Under the pieces are notes generated by a model. It saw nothing but the letters and a program-made list of their open reading frames with translations. It made no database searches and had not been told where the DNA came from. Below, piece by piece: positions 24,459-37,700 of a stretch of DNA of 64,000 nt. Position numbers and translations under genes: made by a program. This DNA comes from Limanda limanda. Its lineage: Eukaryota; Chordata; Actinopteri; Pleuronectiformes; Pleuronectidae. The stretch covers positions 17,444,199 through 17,508,198 of the forward strand of contig NC_083654.1 of the NCBI RefSeq assembly GCF_963576545.1, written 5' to 3'. Position 1 is the stretch's first letter. Every line of letters begins with the position of its first letter.

Positions 24459-25190
24459 CTGGGAGGAGAACAGAGAGGAAGGGGAAAGATTCAGCACAAA
24501 TAACCAAATTACAGATTTCATTTTTAGGACATGGCGAGTGAAAGAGGTGAAGAAACAATAACGGGAAGCTGGAGGACAGAGATCAGGGATGAGGAGCCGG
24601 CGGCAAATCCACACAATGAGAATCCTCGGCTTCATTAACACCCAGCGATGCAGTAAAAAGCCACTGGTTCATTTTCAGGGTGTTCATTATTTAACTAACC
24701 TCGGGACTTCCTAATCTTAAGTAAACATTTTCCTCGGGGGGGAATCTGTGAAATTAGGGTTCATGAGGCTCCCGGCAGCTTATAAACAGTTTGAAGTGAT
24801 GGCAACTTCCTGCTTACTATTCATACCCTCAAAACCAATTTCATCTCACTGTAAAACAATTTACACCTCCATGGGTGTGATATCTTGACACAGTAATCCT
24901 CTCCAGCCTATTTTATAAACATCTCAATATGTCTCCCCCCCCCCAGTATAATCTCTATCATAAATATATTCAAAATACATTAGTTATATGATTCTCCCCA
25001 CACTTTCTTCTCCTCCCCCTCTTTTTCCCTCTCTCCTCTCATCTTCTCTGCTCATGTGCCTGTTGTGCTGTTAGTGTAGATTTATGGTATAGGAGTCAGG
25101 GCCTCCTGCTCACAGCCCATTTATATCTCTATTGCAGGGACACTGCACAAAGTGACAGGAAGAGAGAAGCCGGGCCCTGTGGGCATGAGC

Positions 25191-25197
25191 GGAAAGA

Positions 25198-25273
<76 letters not shown>

Positions 25274-25499
25274 AGGGGAGATATAGAAAGGGAGAGAAAC
25301 ACTTGGAGAGAGGAGTGAGCGATGAGGGAAAGAGAGAGAGAGAGGGAGAGAGGGAGAGAGAGAGAGAGAGAGAGAGAAGGGGAGATATAGAAAGGGAGAG
25401 AAACACTTGGAGAGAGGAGTGAGCGATGAGGGAAAGAGAGAAAGAGAGAGAGAGAGAGAGGGGGAGATGGAGAAATGGAGAGAAACACTTGGAGAGGAG

Positions 25500-25538
<39 letters not shown>

Positions 25539-25592
25539 AAGAGAGAGATGGAGAAATGGAGAGAAACACTTGGAGAGAGGAGTGAGCGATGA

Positions 25593-25632
<40 letters not shown>
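25191..25632. repeat. GA/CT-rich minisatellite with four higher-order units
   Basis: Long (GA)n runs alternate with a non-GA module containing AGAAACACTTGGAGAG. ACTTGG recurs at 25301, 25405, 25487 and 25568, spaced 104, 82 and 81 bp, and three copies continue into AGGAGTGAGCGATGAGGGAA. On the transcribed strand it is a CU-rich tract 730-1170 nt upstream of the exon 2 acceptor. Serine/leucine-rich frames here are artefacts. Confidence 0.95.
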
Positions 25633-26124
25633 CGATGCACAGTGCAATAAAGTAAGTGAGTGATGGATGAAACGGAGAAAGAATAAATGGTCGGGGTGAG
25701 AGAGGGACATGAATAAATACCAGCACCAGCTCCAGTTAACCATGTTAACCCTTCACCCTCCCCAGAGAGAACCTGAAGACCTCATCCTTTGCCTTGAAAA
25801 CACAGCAGCAGGGTTGCTCTCACACACGGACACACACAGGCACACACACCAGTAGCCCCCCCCCAATCCGCCCTACACGTTAGCAGCAGTAGCATGGCTG
25901 ATTTGATGCGCTATTTTAAGCGTGTGTGTGCCGTGCCAGCGTGTGGCCGTCCCCTCCTCAGACAAAGAGCCGGGGTCCCTGGAGCGTGAAGAGGGAGCCA
26001 CGTCCATCAATGGCCGGCTAATTACCACGCTGAGCTAAGTGGAACTGATGGGCAGCCGCTCGCTGTGCCGGACGCACCACACACTGTACACATCATCCGA
26101 GAGTGCACACACACACACACACAC

Positions 26125-28050
26125 ACACACACGCCGCATAACACCTATTTCACACAGTCGCTCATACAGTCAAGTACAGTGAACCATCCCCAGAGCGGCT
26201 GTTGGTCCGTAACTCGAGTATCAACTAAATCAAGACCAGGCCCGATCTGTGGAGGACGTCAGGTCAGAGGTCATCAGGACCAAAAGTCTCTCAGATCCCT
26301 GAAGCTGAAATATTAAAGTTCTTGTAGACCTTCTTACTGAAATATGGCTATAAAATACCTTTTATTATAGATATAAAAACTCTGTGGCTCAGGAGGTGGA
26401 ACGGGTCAGCTCCTCCAGTCTGTACAACAAGTTGTGTTATTGGGTAAGATGCTGAACCCCAAACCCCCCCTAACGTCTGTGAGTCTTCTGGTTTCTTCCT
26501 GTGTTTGCTTATTGTGGGAATTGTTGAGTTTCTCTCTAATATTGTCAGGTCTTATTTGACCTTACTTTATAAAGTCCCTTCATATGACACATGCTTTGAT
26601 TTGGCACACACACACAGGCCACATAACACCTTTATCACACAGTCGCTCATACAGTCAAGTACAGTGAACCATCCCCAGAGCGGCTGTTCGTCCTCTGAGG
26701 CAACTCGAGTATCAACCAAATCAAGACCAGTCCCAGTCTGTGGAGGACGTCAGGTAAGAGGTCATCAGGACAAAAGGTCTCTCAGATCCCTGAAGCTGAA
26801 ATATTCAAGTTCTTGTAGACCTACTAACTGAAATATGGCTGTAAAATACCTTTTATTATAGATATAAAAACTCTGTGGCTCAGGAGGTGGAGCGGGTCAG
26901 CTCTTCCATTCTGTACAACTTGTTGTGTTATTGGGTAAGATGCCAAACCCCAAATCCCCCCTAACGTCCGTGAGTCTTCTGGTTTCTTCCTGTGTTTGCT
27001 CATTGTGGGAATTGTTGGGTTTCTCTATAATAATGTCAGGTCTTATTTGACCTTACTTTATAAAGTCCCTTCATATGACACATGCTTTGATTTGGGACAC
27101 ACACACAGGCCACATAACACCTTTATCACACAGTCGCTCATACAGTCAAGTACAGTGAAGCATCCCCAGAGCTGCTGTTGGTCCTCTGATGCAACTCGAG
27201 AATCAACCAAATCAAGACCAGTCCCAGTCTGTGGAGGACGTCAGGTCAGAGGACATCAGGACCAAAAGTCTCTCAGATCCCTGAAGCTGAAATATTAAAG
27301 TTCTTGTAGACCTACTAACTGAAATATGGCTATAAAAGACCTGTTATTATAGAATACAAAAACTCTGAGGCTCAGGAGGTGGAGTGGGTCATCCACTAAC
27401 CAGTTGGTCGCTGGTTCAATCCCCAGCTTCTCCAGTCTGTACAACTTGTTGTGTTATTGGATAAGATGCTGAACCCCGTATTCCTCTTGAAAAGATTACA
27501 TATAGTCTCAGAAAGAAATATAAGTTATTTTTGAAAATATGGCAGCCTTATTTGGAGTACATGGATACACCACCAACGGTACAATAGGACTGTAACTATT
27601 TGGAGCTCTGAATTACATTATTTACTGTGTCACTGCGGTGTTTCTCTGTGATGTGTCATCCTATGCACCAATTTTTTTTTGTTTTCTCTTTGGGTGGGGG
27701 GAATTATTTACTTTATTTATTTAATTAGTTTTATTTCATCTATGTGTGTATTTTTTTATTTTTTTTATTTTGTTATGTAATTTTCTGTAATGTTTAATGT
27801 AAAGTGTTCTGTATGCTCTGCATGTTCTCTTACATTGTGAAAAAACTTGGAAAAATAAAACACATTAAAAAATAAAAAAAAAGAAGCTAAACCCCAAATC
27901 ACCCTTAACATCTGTGAGTCTTCTGTTGGAGGTTTCTTCCTGCGTTTGCTCATTGTGGGAATTGTTGTGTTTCTCTCTAATATTGTCAGGTCTCATTTGA
28001 CCTTACTTTATAAAGTCCCTTCATACGACACATGCTTTGATTTGGCACCA
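26125..28050 (+). repeat. Tandem array, three units of about 490 bp, containing SINE head
   Basis: Landmark CAGTCGCTCATACAGTCAAG recurs with its GTCG at 26157, 26642 and 27133 (periods 485 and 491). Other shared landmarks are CCTGAAGCTGAAATATT, CTCAGGAGGTGGA and the unit end CATGCTTTGATTTGG. Unit 3 keeps a full tRNA-like head with B box GGTTCAATCCC (27413-27423). Units 1 and 2 both lack the 34 bases that hold it. Unit 3 is interrupted by a LINE end (27478-27880). Frames of 83-108 codons cross each unit but drift in their ends and match no protein I know. Confidence 0.93.
27478..27880 (+). mobile_element. 5'-truncated LINE 3' end with poly(A), inserted in array unit 3
   Basis: The insert ends AATAAAACACATTAAAAAAT and an A-rich tail. 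It is flanked by a 15-bp imperfect duplication: AAGATGCTGAACCCC (27463-27477) and AAGAAGCTAAACCCC (27881-27895). Array sequence resumes on the right. This is the signature of target-primed reverse transcription. The interior has no reverse-transcriptase frame; the A-rich tail suggests an L1-like class rather than CR1/L2. Confidence 0.75.
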
Positions 28051-31000
28051 TACAAATAAAACTGTGTTTTGGATCTACTTCAAATGCTGCTCACCCACAC
28101 ATTCCACTTCACCTCCTCCACCAGCAGACGTCTTACACTGTTTTGGTAGCCCTGGTTTCATCGGCTTCAATGAAAGAAATGGAGATGCCGTCTCATGAGT
28201 CCATGTTGTGGCCGGAGAAGAGAAGAATCTTAATCTCCTGAGAGCTCCATTGAGTTATTTCCTCCCACTCACAGGAACATGCACAGCTGTAGTTCAAGCA
28301 TCGACTTTGAGGCTTTCACCTTTTCTCCTCCTCCCTCACCTCTCTGTGTTATTCCTCCCTGGTCCACTTTAGCTTAAATTATACACACAGTACTTAACAT
28401 ACTGCATGACACATACAAATCCAGCAGTACAAACAGGAGACACTACACAGACTTACTGCTGGCGCTGAAGGTTAATTGAAAGCCTCTCTCTCATTTCAAA
28501 AGCTTTCCTTCTTTCTGTTTTTTTTTTTGTTTTAGCCCTTCAGTAATATTCACACAGCCCTCCTCCTCCTCCTTATCCTCCTCCTCCTCCTCCTCCCTGG
28601 GCTCCGGGCTTGGCTTGCATCCTGGGCTTTGGAATTCATGTGTCCCGCCCTATCGATTTGCTTTCATTTTTTAAGGTCAGATGCTCAAATCTTACACAAT
28701 GAGGCATGGAGGGTCAGAAGCAGCTCATTACTTACAGTGTTAGGGGAGAGGGGAGAGGGGAGAGGGCAGGGTTATCCAAGGGGAAAGACCCCCCCGGCCC
28801 CATGGGGGAATGGGTGCCGACTGCTGGAAGGTGGGAAGGGCTGAGTGGGTTTTTTCTCACATTCCCGACGACTTAGTGGATTTAATGGTTAATTGGTTTT
28901 GTTTTAATACTGAAAAAATACCGGGACCACTCCTGAAAATTGTACATACCGGAAAAATGTACAAAATCTGCCATTTTATTGAGACCTGTCCTGTGTAATG
29001 TGTGTATAAACAGGCTTGAGCTAGAACATGTATGAGAGACATTACTAAGCACACACACACACACACAAACACACACACAGACACACAACCACAAAATGTT
29101 TTCCCCCCTCTTTATAGTTTTAAATCTCGTTTTCTCTCCCCTGCTTCCGCTGGCCGCCCCACTGGAGGTTAACAACTGAGCTTGTTTATCTTTCCGGACG
29201 GTTTTCGTGACTCTGTTTACCCTCAGCCTGTCGCCCTGTAATATCCGGCTTCTCAAATCTTATAACAAATACAGGCCTCATGTGTCAGAATGATGAGGAT
29301 TGAATACAGCACTTGACAAAGCGCGTTTCCGAGCGACAGAGCTGAGGGAGACGGAGATTGAGAAGAAAGAAAAGAGGAACAAAGCAGAAAGAGGATAAAG
29401 AAGAGTTAGAAGGGGAGAAGTAGAGGAGGGGGTTGGGAGAAGAGCTGGTTATGACACCTGACTCCAGGTGGTAAATGAGAAAAAGCTCAATGCTCCCTCC
29501 TCCCCACCCAGCTGTGACACGCTGCTACAGAGGCTTACCGGGGATTTCAATTTGCCGCACTGTATTCGAGTCGAGCAGAATGGTTTACACAGGCCCAATT
29601 TGCCGAGCCAGTCGTGCAGCAGGGTTCACCGCCTCCGTGACATGCCAGGGAATGTTTATGAGTGTATTAAGTGAGGATGATAAATCTGGCGTACGTTGCA
29701 TAGGCTGGGGGGGGGGGGCACGGCTCTGAGCTGCACATTCTAAGGACAACGTCTGTCACTGAGAATAATACTTACTTACCTGATCTGACTCTGTGTGTGT
29801 TGTGTTGTTGTTGTTGTTGTGCATTGTTCATGTACACTCTCCATACAGCACCTTGTATTAAATAGTTTTGCATTCTGTGAGTGACGTTGGCAGCTTTGTG
29901 AGAATGCAGTTTTCTGATAATCCCGAGGGATTTTGAAATTGTTTATTTAACTTTGGAAATAGGCCAATTTTCTTATAATTAATCCTCCAGTTTATCTAAA
30001 AGGGGGTGAAAAGGTGGCTTTTAGAAATGAGAGCTGAGAAAGAACAAAGTCTGGGAAAAGTCGAATTTAACTTTTCAATCACATAACGCATTCACATCCC
30101 AGGCAGGCAGCACCTGCTAAGTTGGGTTTCCCTTTTCTTTTTTTTTACCACGTTGATTATATCCCCAGATAAAGTGGTTTCCTGCTTGTATAAAAATTGC
30201 GAGAGACCATTCCAATGCGAGTAAACACAGAGAAGCTGAAGCAGTAATTGGAACGCAAGCAGGGTTGTGGCTTCCCTGCCTCTCTCCCTCCCTCCCTGCC
30301 CTCTGTGGGGCGAGCTGCGACTGAGGAGCGGCGGCTGTGCACCAGCGTGGTAATTGGCCCCTGATTTATAGGAGGCCGGAGCAGCCAGCGAGAACCAGCT
30401 CTACCCTGGCACGGGGCCAGACAAGGCCGAGCGGTCGATACCAGTAAACCAAACCCAACCCGACCCAACCACCCCCCCCCACTGCGGCCTGTGCACCACC
30501 ACTCCACATCAGCTGTCACCATGCAGGAGGGTGCTTGTGCCATTTTGTTCTGTTTGTTTGTCTCTCACACACACACAGTGGGATAAAAAACTGCCCAAAA
30601 AAAAACAGAAATGACAAGCCGTCGCCTTAAATTGAAGAACAAAGCCTCTCAGTTTATCCTCCATTAATTCATGCTGGCAGAGACACTTAAAGACGAGTGC
30701 GGTCCCAGAGGCTTCGCTTCCCAAACCGCCAGAACGAACAGCGAGCTCGGCGGTCGGCTGCATTCACAACCGCCTTCCAGCACGAGGGGAACACAAATCC
30801 CCCCCCATCCATCCTGGAGAGCTGCTTCCAAACCTTTAGCCCTTAAACATGTGTTTCCAGAGCGGCGGCTGCATCTCAATGCCGAGGAGAGAAGAGTGGG
30901 AGGGACGCTGTGAGAGACGGGAGGAAGAGAGGGATTGCCCGTCCTCCGTCTCCACGCCTCGCTCTCTCACTCTTTGTCTGTGGAGGTAAACCCACAGCCT

Positions 31001-31529
31001 GAGGAGTGAATAGCAAATCATCCCCCCCGGCTCACCTGGGAATGCAACGCTACTTTTTTTGTTTATTTTACAGCCAAATGCATCTTAATAGAAGACAAAA
31101 GAACACTCTGGCTGCAAGGGGGGAGATAGTGCAGGAGGAACGGAGAAGAGGAGGGAAAGAAGCAGGGGAAAGAGGTGCAGGTATGAAGGAGGTGAAGCTA
31201 CGTGAAGCCTGAGAGAGAAGCCAAACCCCAAAAAAACAAGAAGAGGCAAAAAGAAGGAGTGAGTAAAGGAATAAGACAGATTAAAGTATATAAAAGTAAT
31301 TTCTAATTCTCGCTGTGGTTCCAACAGCCCGCTGGCCTTCTGCCTCTATGAAAACAAAAAGCCTTGTGAGATGCTGGTGAGCCAACACTGCTGTGGACAA
31401 TGCAGGCGGCCGATTCTAAATATGCTGATTGTTCCATCTACTGTTTCTTTGAAAGCGGGAGATGGAGCTCTTTCTTTCCTCCTGGTTCTCTGCCCGGCGT
31501 TCTTATACTCGTCTTATTCCTTCCAGCTA

Positions 31530-32160
31530 TTTCATTACCTCCACCAGGGAGGTCAGGTTCTCTCTGCCGTCTGTTTGTTCATTGGTTCAGTGAAATCAAG
31601 GTTAAGCAAAAAAGATTTGTGATGGAATAACCTCTTTAATTTTGGTGTCGATCAGTTTCAGAGCACAGATGCAGGAATCTTTTTGTCACTTTCTTTCCCT
31701 GCATGGATTTCCCTGGGAGTAATGAAGGGATCTTGAAGGCATATTTAAGGAGCCAGTTCCTATGAGCGTGTGCAATTTGGTTTGGCTTGATTGAATTTAA
31801 GGGGACTATTGGGCCTTGGTGGAGGTATGTACTCTTCTGAGCGCCGAACAAGTTTCTTGGCTGGTTTGTATGTTTGTTTGTCGGCAAGATTGCACAAAAA
31901 ACAACTGAACGGTTTTCCAAGGAATTTGACGCAAGGATGGGACACGAGCTAAGAAAGAATCCAATACGTCTCTTTTTAAATCACATTCTTAGGGAATAAT
32001 TGTGATGAAAAAAGAATCAGGCATGTTAAGCGGACTGATATATGAGTGTGTGCAATTTTGTGCGGATTCAAATAATAATGTAGATCTAGTAAATTTGAAT
32101 GTGGTTTCATAAGGGGACAGTAAAGGTATACGCTCTACTGAGTCCCGTTCCAGTTCTCTC
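31530..32160. repeat. Degenerate teleost interspersed repeat, two parts
   Basis: The left part has ACCTCCACCAGGGAGGTCAG and CGTCTGTTTGTTCATTGG; the right part has GGCCTTGGTGGAGGTATGTA, TTTGTATGTTTGTTTGTCGG and AACAACTGAACGGTTTTCCA. This wording (lysine-free, 'open both ways' modules with a GGAGGTATG end) is familiar from fish genomes. A fragment of the same type, GGCCTTTGCAGAGGTTTGTC, lies near 40000. Boundaries and family are uncertain. Confidence 0.5.
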
Positions 32161-34359
32161 TGTCTCTCCCTCTCTCCTCCTCTTTGGGGCAAATAAGTGA
32201 GATGTTGTGTTCCCTGTCAGGACCCATGAGTCTGGATCCACAGCCCCCAGAGTTAAAATACAGAGCATATCTTTCCCACCAGGGAGAGAGATAGGATGCA
32301 TATATGTTATCTGACAGTGAGGATAAGAGCTATGGAGGTAAACAAGAGATGCTTTATGTAGCCGCATCGCTTAGAACACAGAGTCATCTGTTTTATCTGC
32401 AAGGGGATGATATAATGGGGAAATAGTGGAGGGTCTGAGATGCATCATCTTTACTACAGTAGATCTGCACAAAATGGTGCATTTGTGTCAGAGGATAATG
32501 TAATTCATTGGAAAACTGCGGCGCCATTAGCTCTTGTGAATCTGGGGACTTAAGGTGCATTGCTTTTTAGCTGATTCATTGATTTACACTTCTTTTATCA
32601 GAATTAAATTCTCATCCAGAGAAGCACGGTGGGAGCGGTAATTAGTCTCGAATCACCACAGTTTAAAAGACTAAAAATAAGTATGCGCAAGGAACAACAA
32701 TGCAAGTGTATGACCTAGAAAAAAACTTTTTCTTCAATGAGACTTTTATCTGCAGAGAAGGCATCATATCATAATACTGCTGTGATATTATTACAAATTG
32801 ACACAGACATTGAAGTGCTCCCAAGCTTAACAAGTAAATGCAAATGGGAGATGTGGGACTGATCAAATTTAAGATTTAAATTTACTACTCAAGATTTTTT
32901 TATGATAGTGTTTCGTCGTCCTGTTTTAATCTGTGTCTACTTCTTAATGTATCTTCGGCTGCTACAGAGGTCTCTCAATCACAACAATAAGAAAATAACT
33001 AGTTGTGAAAGTTGTGAAGCAGCGTGGGATCATGGGAGTTGTGTCTTCACCACCATTTGATGAAAATCTTCTTCCTGTGCAAACCATGTTCATGGATGAT
33101 GTAAAGTATTAATGTTTTATTGACATCAAAAAACAGTGAATGACGATGAGAAGTCGTTTGGTCCAAAGGTTCAGGACAAATTGAAATGTCCCAATACCCT
33201 GAATAAAACTTTTCGTGGTTTGAGCATTGTTGGAAATATGAGTTGGGTGATTGCTTCTTACTTTGCTGGTGATACTGACTCAAATAAATGGACGTGAAAC
33301 AAATGTAGAAATTATTTCTCTGAAATGCACAGAGATATATTTTTAATCTTTCTTTCATCTCGGATTAAAAATGTAACAGTGCGATGCTTTACACTTTCAA
33401 AATCTTGAGTTTAATCACTCAAGAAATGCACATTAGACAAGGCTTCTTCAAATTAAAGCGTAGTTGTAACAAACTGTTTTTTCAGCTCAAACTGTTTAAA
33501 AATCCATTTCCTACACGTCACTTAAAGCAACTTACTCCCTCAGCGAGGTCCTTGAGTTCAGGTTCTGCAAAGTGACTCAGACCAGGGACAAACACACACT
33601 TCCTGCCAGGAGATGAAACGCACAACACGTTTACAGAGCAGGTCGGTCACTACGAGCCCACACAAAAAAATCTACATAAACACACCGTGAGCTGGCGTGT
33701 TTATATCAGTCCTCTAACGACCGTCAACTTGATATTCTCTGTGAACACTAACAGTCGGCCGGTGTTTAGGTGACAGAAACGGGACTGAAGTGTGTTTGTG
33801 GAGAGCGATTACGACGGTTTGGCTGCAAGTGAGGGGACCGACGCAGAGAGATCGGTAAAAAAACAGAAAGAAGCAGAGAGCGAGCCGTGGGCAGAGCCAA
33901 AGTGAAACTCGATGGACATAAATATTTGGGCTGATTTGTCATCATTACGGCCAGCTGGGTCTGTTTGCAAGCTCGCCAGTGTGGGAGTGGAGACCGCAGG
34001 CTGGATGGAGCGAGGGAAGGATAGAGGACGACAGAGAGAGTGAAAAGAGAGAGGAAGAAAAAAAAAAACTCAATGTCCAACTTCAGCCCAAACTGGTAAC
34101 CGCCACCTCGGAATTGATCCACCGTCCCACTGTGGCTCCACAGATAATCATACTGGTTACAGATTGATCGGCCGGTCGCTAACCACACCACACAGTTCTG
34201 AGCTCTATTATTTCATCTATTCACGATTTGTGAACGTAGTGGAAAATTACCATCAACTTTCCAGAGCACAATCTTCAGATTATTTACCATCTCAGGCACA
34301 AAGTAACTAAAAACTGTTATTTACAATGGAACAGTACAGAAGGAAAGAGGCAAACCTTC

Positions 34360-34528
34360 ACATCTGGGATGGATGAAGGGACGATAGCACGATGGCTAAA
34401 TGGCTAGATGGACAGACAGAGAGACAGACGGATAGCTGGATAGATGGATGTATAGACAGACGGATTGCTGGAAAGCCTGAAGGATGGATGGATGGATAAA
34501 TGGATGGATGGATGGATGGATAGATAGA
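34360..34528. repeat. (GGAT)n-type imperfect microsatellite
   Basis: GGATGGAT-type units with GATAGATG and GACAGACGG variants; the best-preserved part is 34480-34528. Confidence 0.9.
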
Positions 34529-36547
34529 ACATGTCACATGAGAATAAATGTGTGTTCTTTCATTTCAAAGCCTCGTCACTGTATTTCACTGTATTTCAGG
34601 CCTTTGAACGCTACGCTGTATGGACACGCCTCCATCCGCAGACCACTGGACACAGAGGAGCCTTAGTATGAACCTCGATTTGTAAAACATCAGCAGATAT
34701 CAGAGAGAGAAGGCACCTCCCCCCCCACTCTCTGTCTCTAATTGGGCACATTCTTCAGGAGTCAGTTATGTTTTTCACAGGAAGTGAACGCACAAACAGA
34801 CGGCCGTGTGAAAAGGGAGTCGAGCGCAGGGGTTAGCTCTATTACAGCGATACCTGTTTCTCACTGAGACAAATGTCTTCTCATCCAGTCGAGCACACGG
34901 GGCTGGCATCACGCCCTGAAGTGTTCTCACAGGCTTCAGCGAGAGAAGATCCAGAAACACAGAGACCGAATAACACAGAACACAACTGTGAGGCTCCACT
35001 TCTACTATAAGATTAACCATTTCCTCACTGGCCGTTCTTCTCCGACAGCCCGGGAAGACTAACTGGTCCGACTCGCTGCTTCTTCTTAACGACTGACGAG
35101 ATAACTGACCGTCTGACCAGTTGATGAGAGTTACTGCTGAGGTGTGGAGAATGCCAGAGGGAGAGGAGGAGAGAGCTGGAGAGACAGGGGACAGATTGAT
35201 AGAGAGGAAGCTTGAGCTGTCCCAGGACGCCATTTGTTACACCACTGTGCAGACAAACAAATTTATGTCTCCTCTTTCCAGAAGGTCATCTGTGCTCAAA
35301 TTCATAAATAAGGCTGTAATTGGTGCAGAAGCAGCGCATAGGCTCAAAGGTCCAGAGCAGGCGAGTTACATGAGTTACAGCCCGACGCTGACCTCAGTCT
35401 GCACGTTGGACTATGAGTCCACAGCCTCATGTTGAAGGGACGACATAAGGTTTGTGTAAGAAATCCCACGAAGGCCGTCACCTTCAGGGGGATGTGTGAA
35501 CCCCTGAATTGGGACACAGCTAATAACAATCAAGATGATATGAGGACAATATTCATATGTTTTAATATTTTCATTTAAATCTAATGAAGACCATTTTCAA
35601 TGTTTTTATATTTATATTTGTAATCTGTGGATTTGGATTTATACGATTTGATTTAAACGTGTGAGTTGTTGTCTCAGGTGTTTGAGACATGACGTCTTCT
35701 TGGTTTATTTATTATTAACTTGGTTTGTTTCATTTTGTGAAAATCTTGGCTATTAATGGTCGATGAAATTCTAATATTGGTGAAAAAGAAAAACTGCGTT
35801 AAGACAATTCAATCTATTTATTCACATTATTTAATTTCCATGATTTATGCAGGTGCATTGGGCAACATTTATTTTGATGTTTTCTGTATTATCGTCTCTA
35901 TTCTACACTTTAATGTGTAAACATATATTAATGGCTTCTATCCGGTTGGGGAAATTCACTCCTGTGGGATTTGGCCCTTTAAATATGTGCTGCACACAGG
36001 GAAAGTACACACAGGTGGATTAACCAACACAAACAGAACAGAAACAAACAGATAAACTAAAGCAAACTGGCACAGACACACAAAATGTAGAGGTGTCATA
36101 CCCACTGATAGCATAAATAAATGTAACCACACAAAGACAATGAGATAATATGCACACAAATGCAGATAGTACAGAAATATGCACAGGAGAGAACACACAT
36201 CCTTCTGCCTTTGAATATTCAGTTTCTTTCACATGCAAAGTAGTTGCACGGGGTCTGGAATGTCACTTTTGGCCCACGAAGGAATTAACTCACTGAAGCG
36301 TCACTGACAATTGCCAGACTAAATACTGGCACTAAACACCAGCCGCTGTTGTGGCAGGCAGGCCTGAGACAGCCATAACAAATCAGCCGGGGAGCGGAGG
36401 AACGGTTTGGGCTGTGGTGCTTTATAGGGTTATTTTATTACGTGCATCTGAAAAACATATCCAGGGATTTCGCACAGGGATCCTAACCAAGCAAGACCGA
36501 GCTCCGTCTTTATCCGAGCCAGAGAAGTCAGGTGCACAAGCAGTAGC

Positions 36548-36564
36548 GGGGGGGGGGGGGGGGG
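36548..36564. repeat. Poly-G run (17 G)
   Basis: Uninterrupted G run followed by CGGGAGG. Similar runs of 14-18 G occur near 1295, 48002, 55479 and 29708. In the transcribed strand they are poly-C. Confidence 0.9.
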
Positions 36565-37251
36565 CGGGAGGTGCTGATGCTGATGTTTAAACACTCGATA
36601 ATGTACTGAACAGACTTGTATTACAGAATAATTCAGTGTCGATTTAGCTCATATTCTTACCGGTTATTGCTTCTACGTTCTGACTGCACAGACGTAAATT
36701 AATGTAAATGAGGCGCAAAGTAAATCAGGTAGCAAGTTCTTTCTTCTATGACAACAACAAAAAAAACATTATTGTGAGGAAACAAAATGGCCTTTAAATG
36801 GTACATCATCCATCCGTTCTGTAATCGCGAGGCGAGCTGTAAATGAGGTTTGGAGAAAAGGTCGTGCAGCAGCAGGCAATCAAACCAACAAGCATGTTTT
36901 CCTTTTTCAAATGAGGGGTAAAAGAGCAAGATATTACAATTATCTTCAGCGTGTTCCAAGACAAATACTGCATCCTAATATTTGCTGTTACATCTGGAAA
37001 CACAATCTAGATGTAGTGTTAGATTACAGGACATGGAATAATCCATTTTAATGGCTGTTTTCACCCCAATAAAGTCGGGCCAACATTTGCTTTCTGCGAG
37101 TTAAGACGTTAAGTTCCAGTAAAGAAAGCAACAACACCAGAGATGTGCAGGGTTTGTCATACTTGGTTCTACAGCTGTACAGTTGTACTATTGGACGGGA
37201 TAAGTTAATAAGCAGGTCAAGATATTAATATAGCAGGCCTGTGCATTTTTA

Positions 37252-37390
37252 ACATAGACTTTATATAAACAAGAAGGGCATGAACGACTCCCTTAAAGTG
37301 AAGCGAAAGTGTTTTGATCGTCAGCTTGTGGTTGGCTGCTGTGTAGGTTATCAATCCGGCCTCTACCATTAGAGTGGATAGAACCAAATA
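37252..37390. mobile_element. Fragment of the 'ATAGACTTTATATAAA' MITE
   Basis: The left end ACATAGACTTTATATAAA and the following AAGTGAAGCGAAAGTGTTTT, then a GGTTATCAATCCGGCCTCTA block, align with the left part of the element at 2523. The right inverted end is missing. Confidence 0.5.
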
Positions 37391-37549
37391 GTACATAACT
37401 ACACCGAGCCACATCATGTTGTATATCATGGAAGCAAATAATCAAGACACTATGTTAATAACACATTAAATATACATGGATCTTATAGCAAATGGAAATC
37501 CTCATCTTTGTTTGGATTATTTATTTTTTACATCACGTTTTGTGCACAC

Positions 37550-37700
37550 GATATATCTCAAGATAACGAGAGGCATTGTCTTCAAATTGGGATGAACTGG
37601 TTAGATTTGAACATCTCAGGAAGACCTTGAGGAAATGGATTCATATTTGGTTCCAACATTCACTTGGACACAAAGATTAACCAATTAGATTTCACTTGTC
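37550..37700. repeat. Degenerate interspersed repeat
   Basis: It contains TTCCAACATTCACTTGGACA and TTGTCAAAGGTCACAGTGAT, wording common in a frequent fish interspersed repeat. Ends cannot be fixed from one copy. Confidence 0.45.

Noticed and set aside
24237..24541. Plus-strand frames opposite exon 2
   Set aside because: Antisense shadow of the rbms3 exon.
25110..25743. Several 170-204-codon Ser/Leu-rich frames on the minus strand
   Set aside because: Direct translation of the GA/CT minisatellite in different frames.
26505..27298. Two similar frames of about 100 codons, possible duplicated small genes
   Set aside because: They arise from the 490-bp tandem units; the frame changes at deletions and includes the SINE-type sequence.
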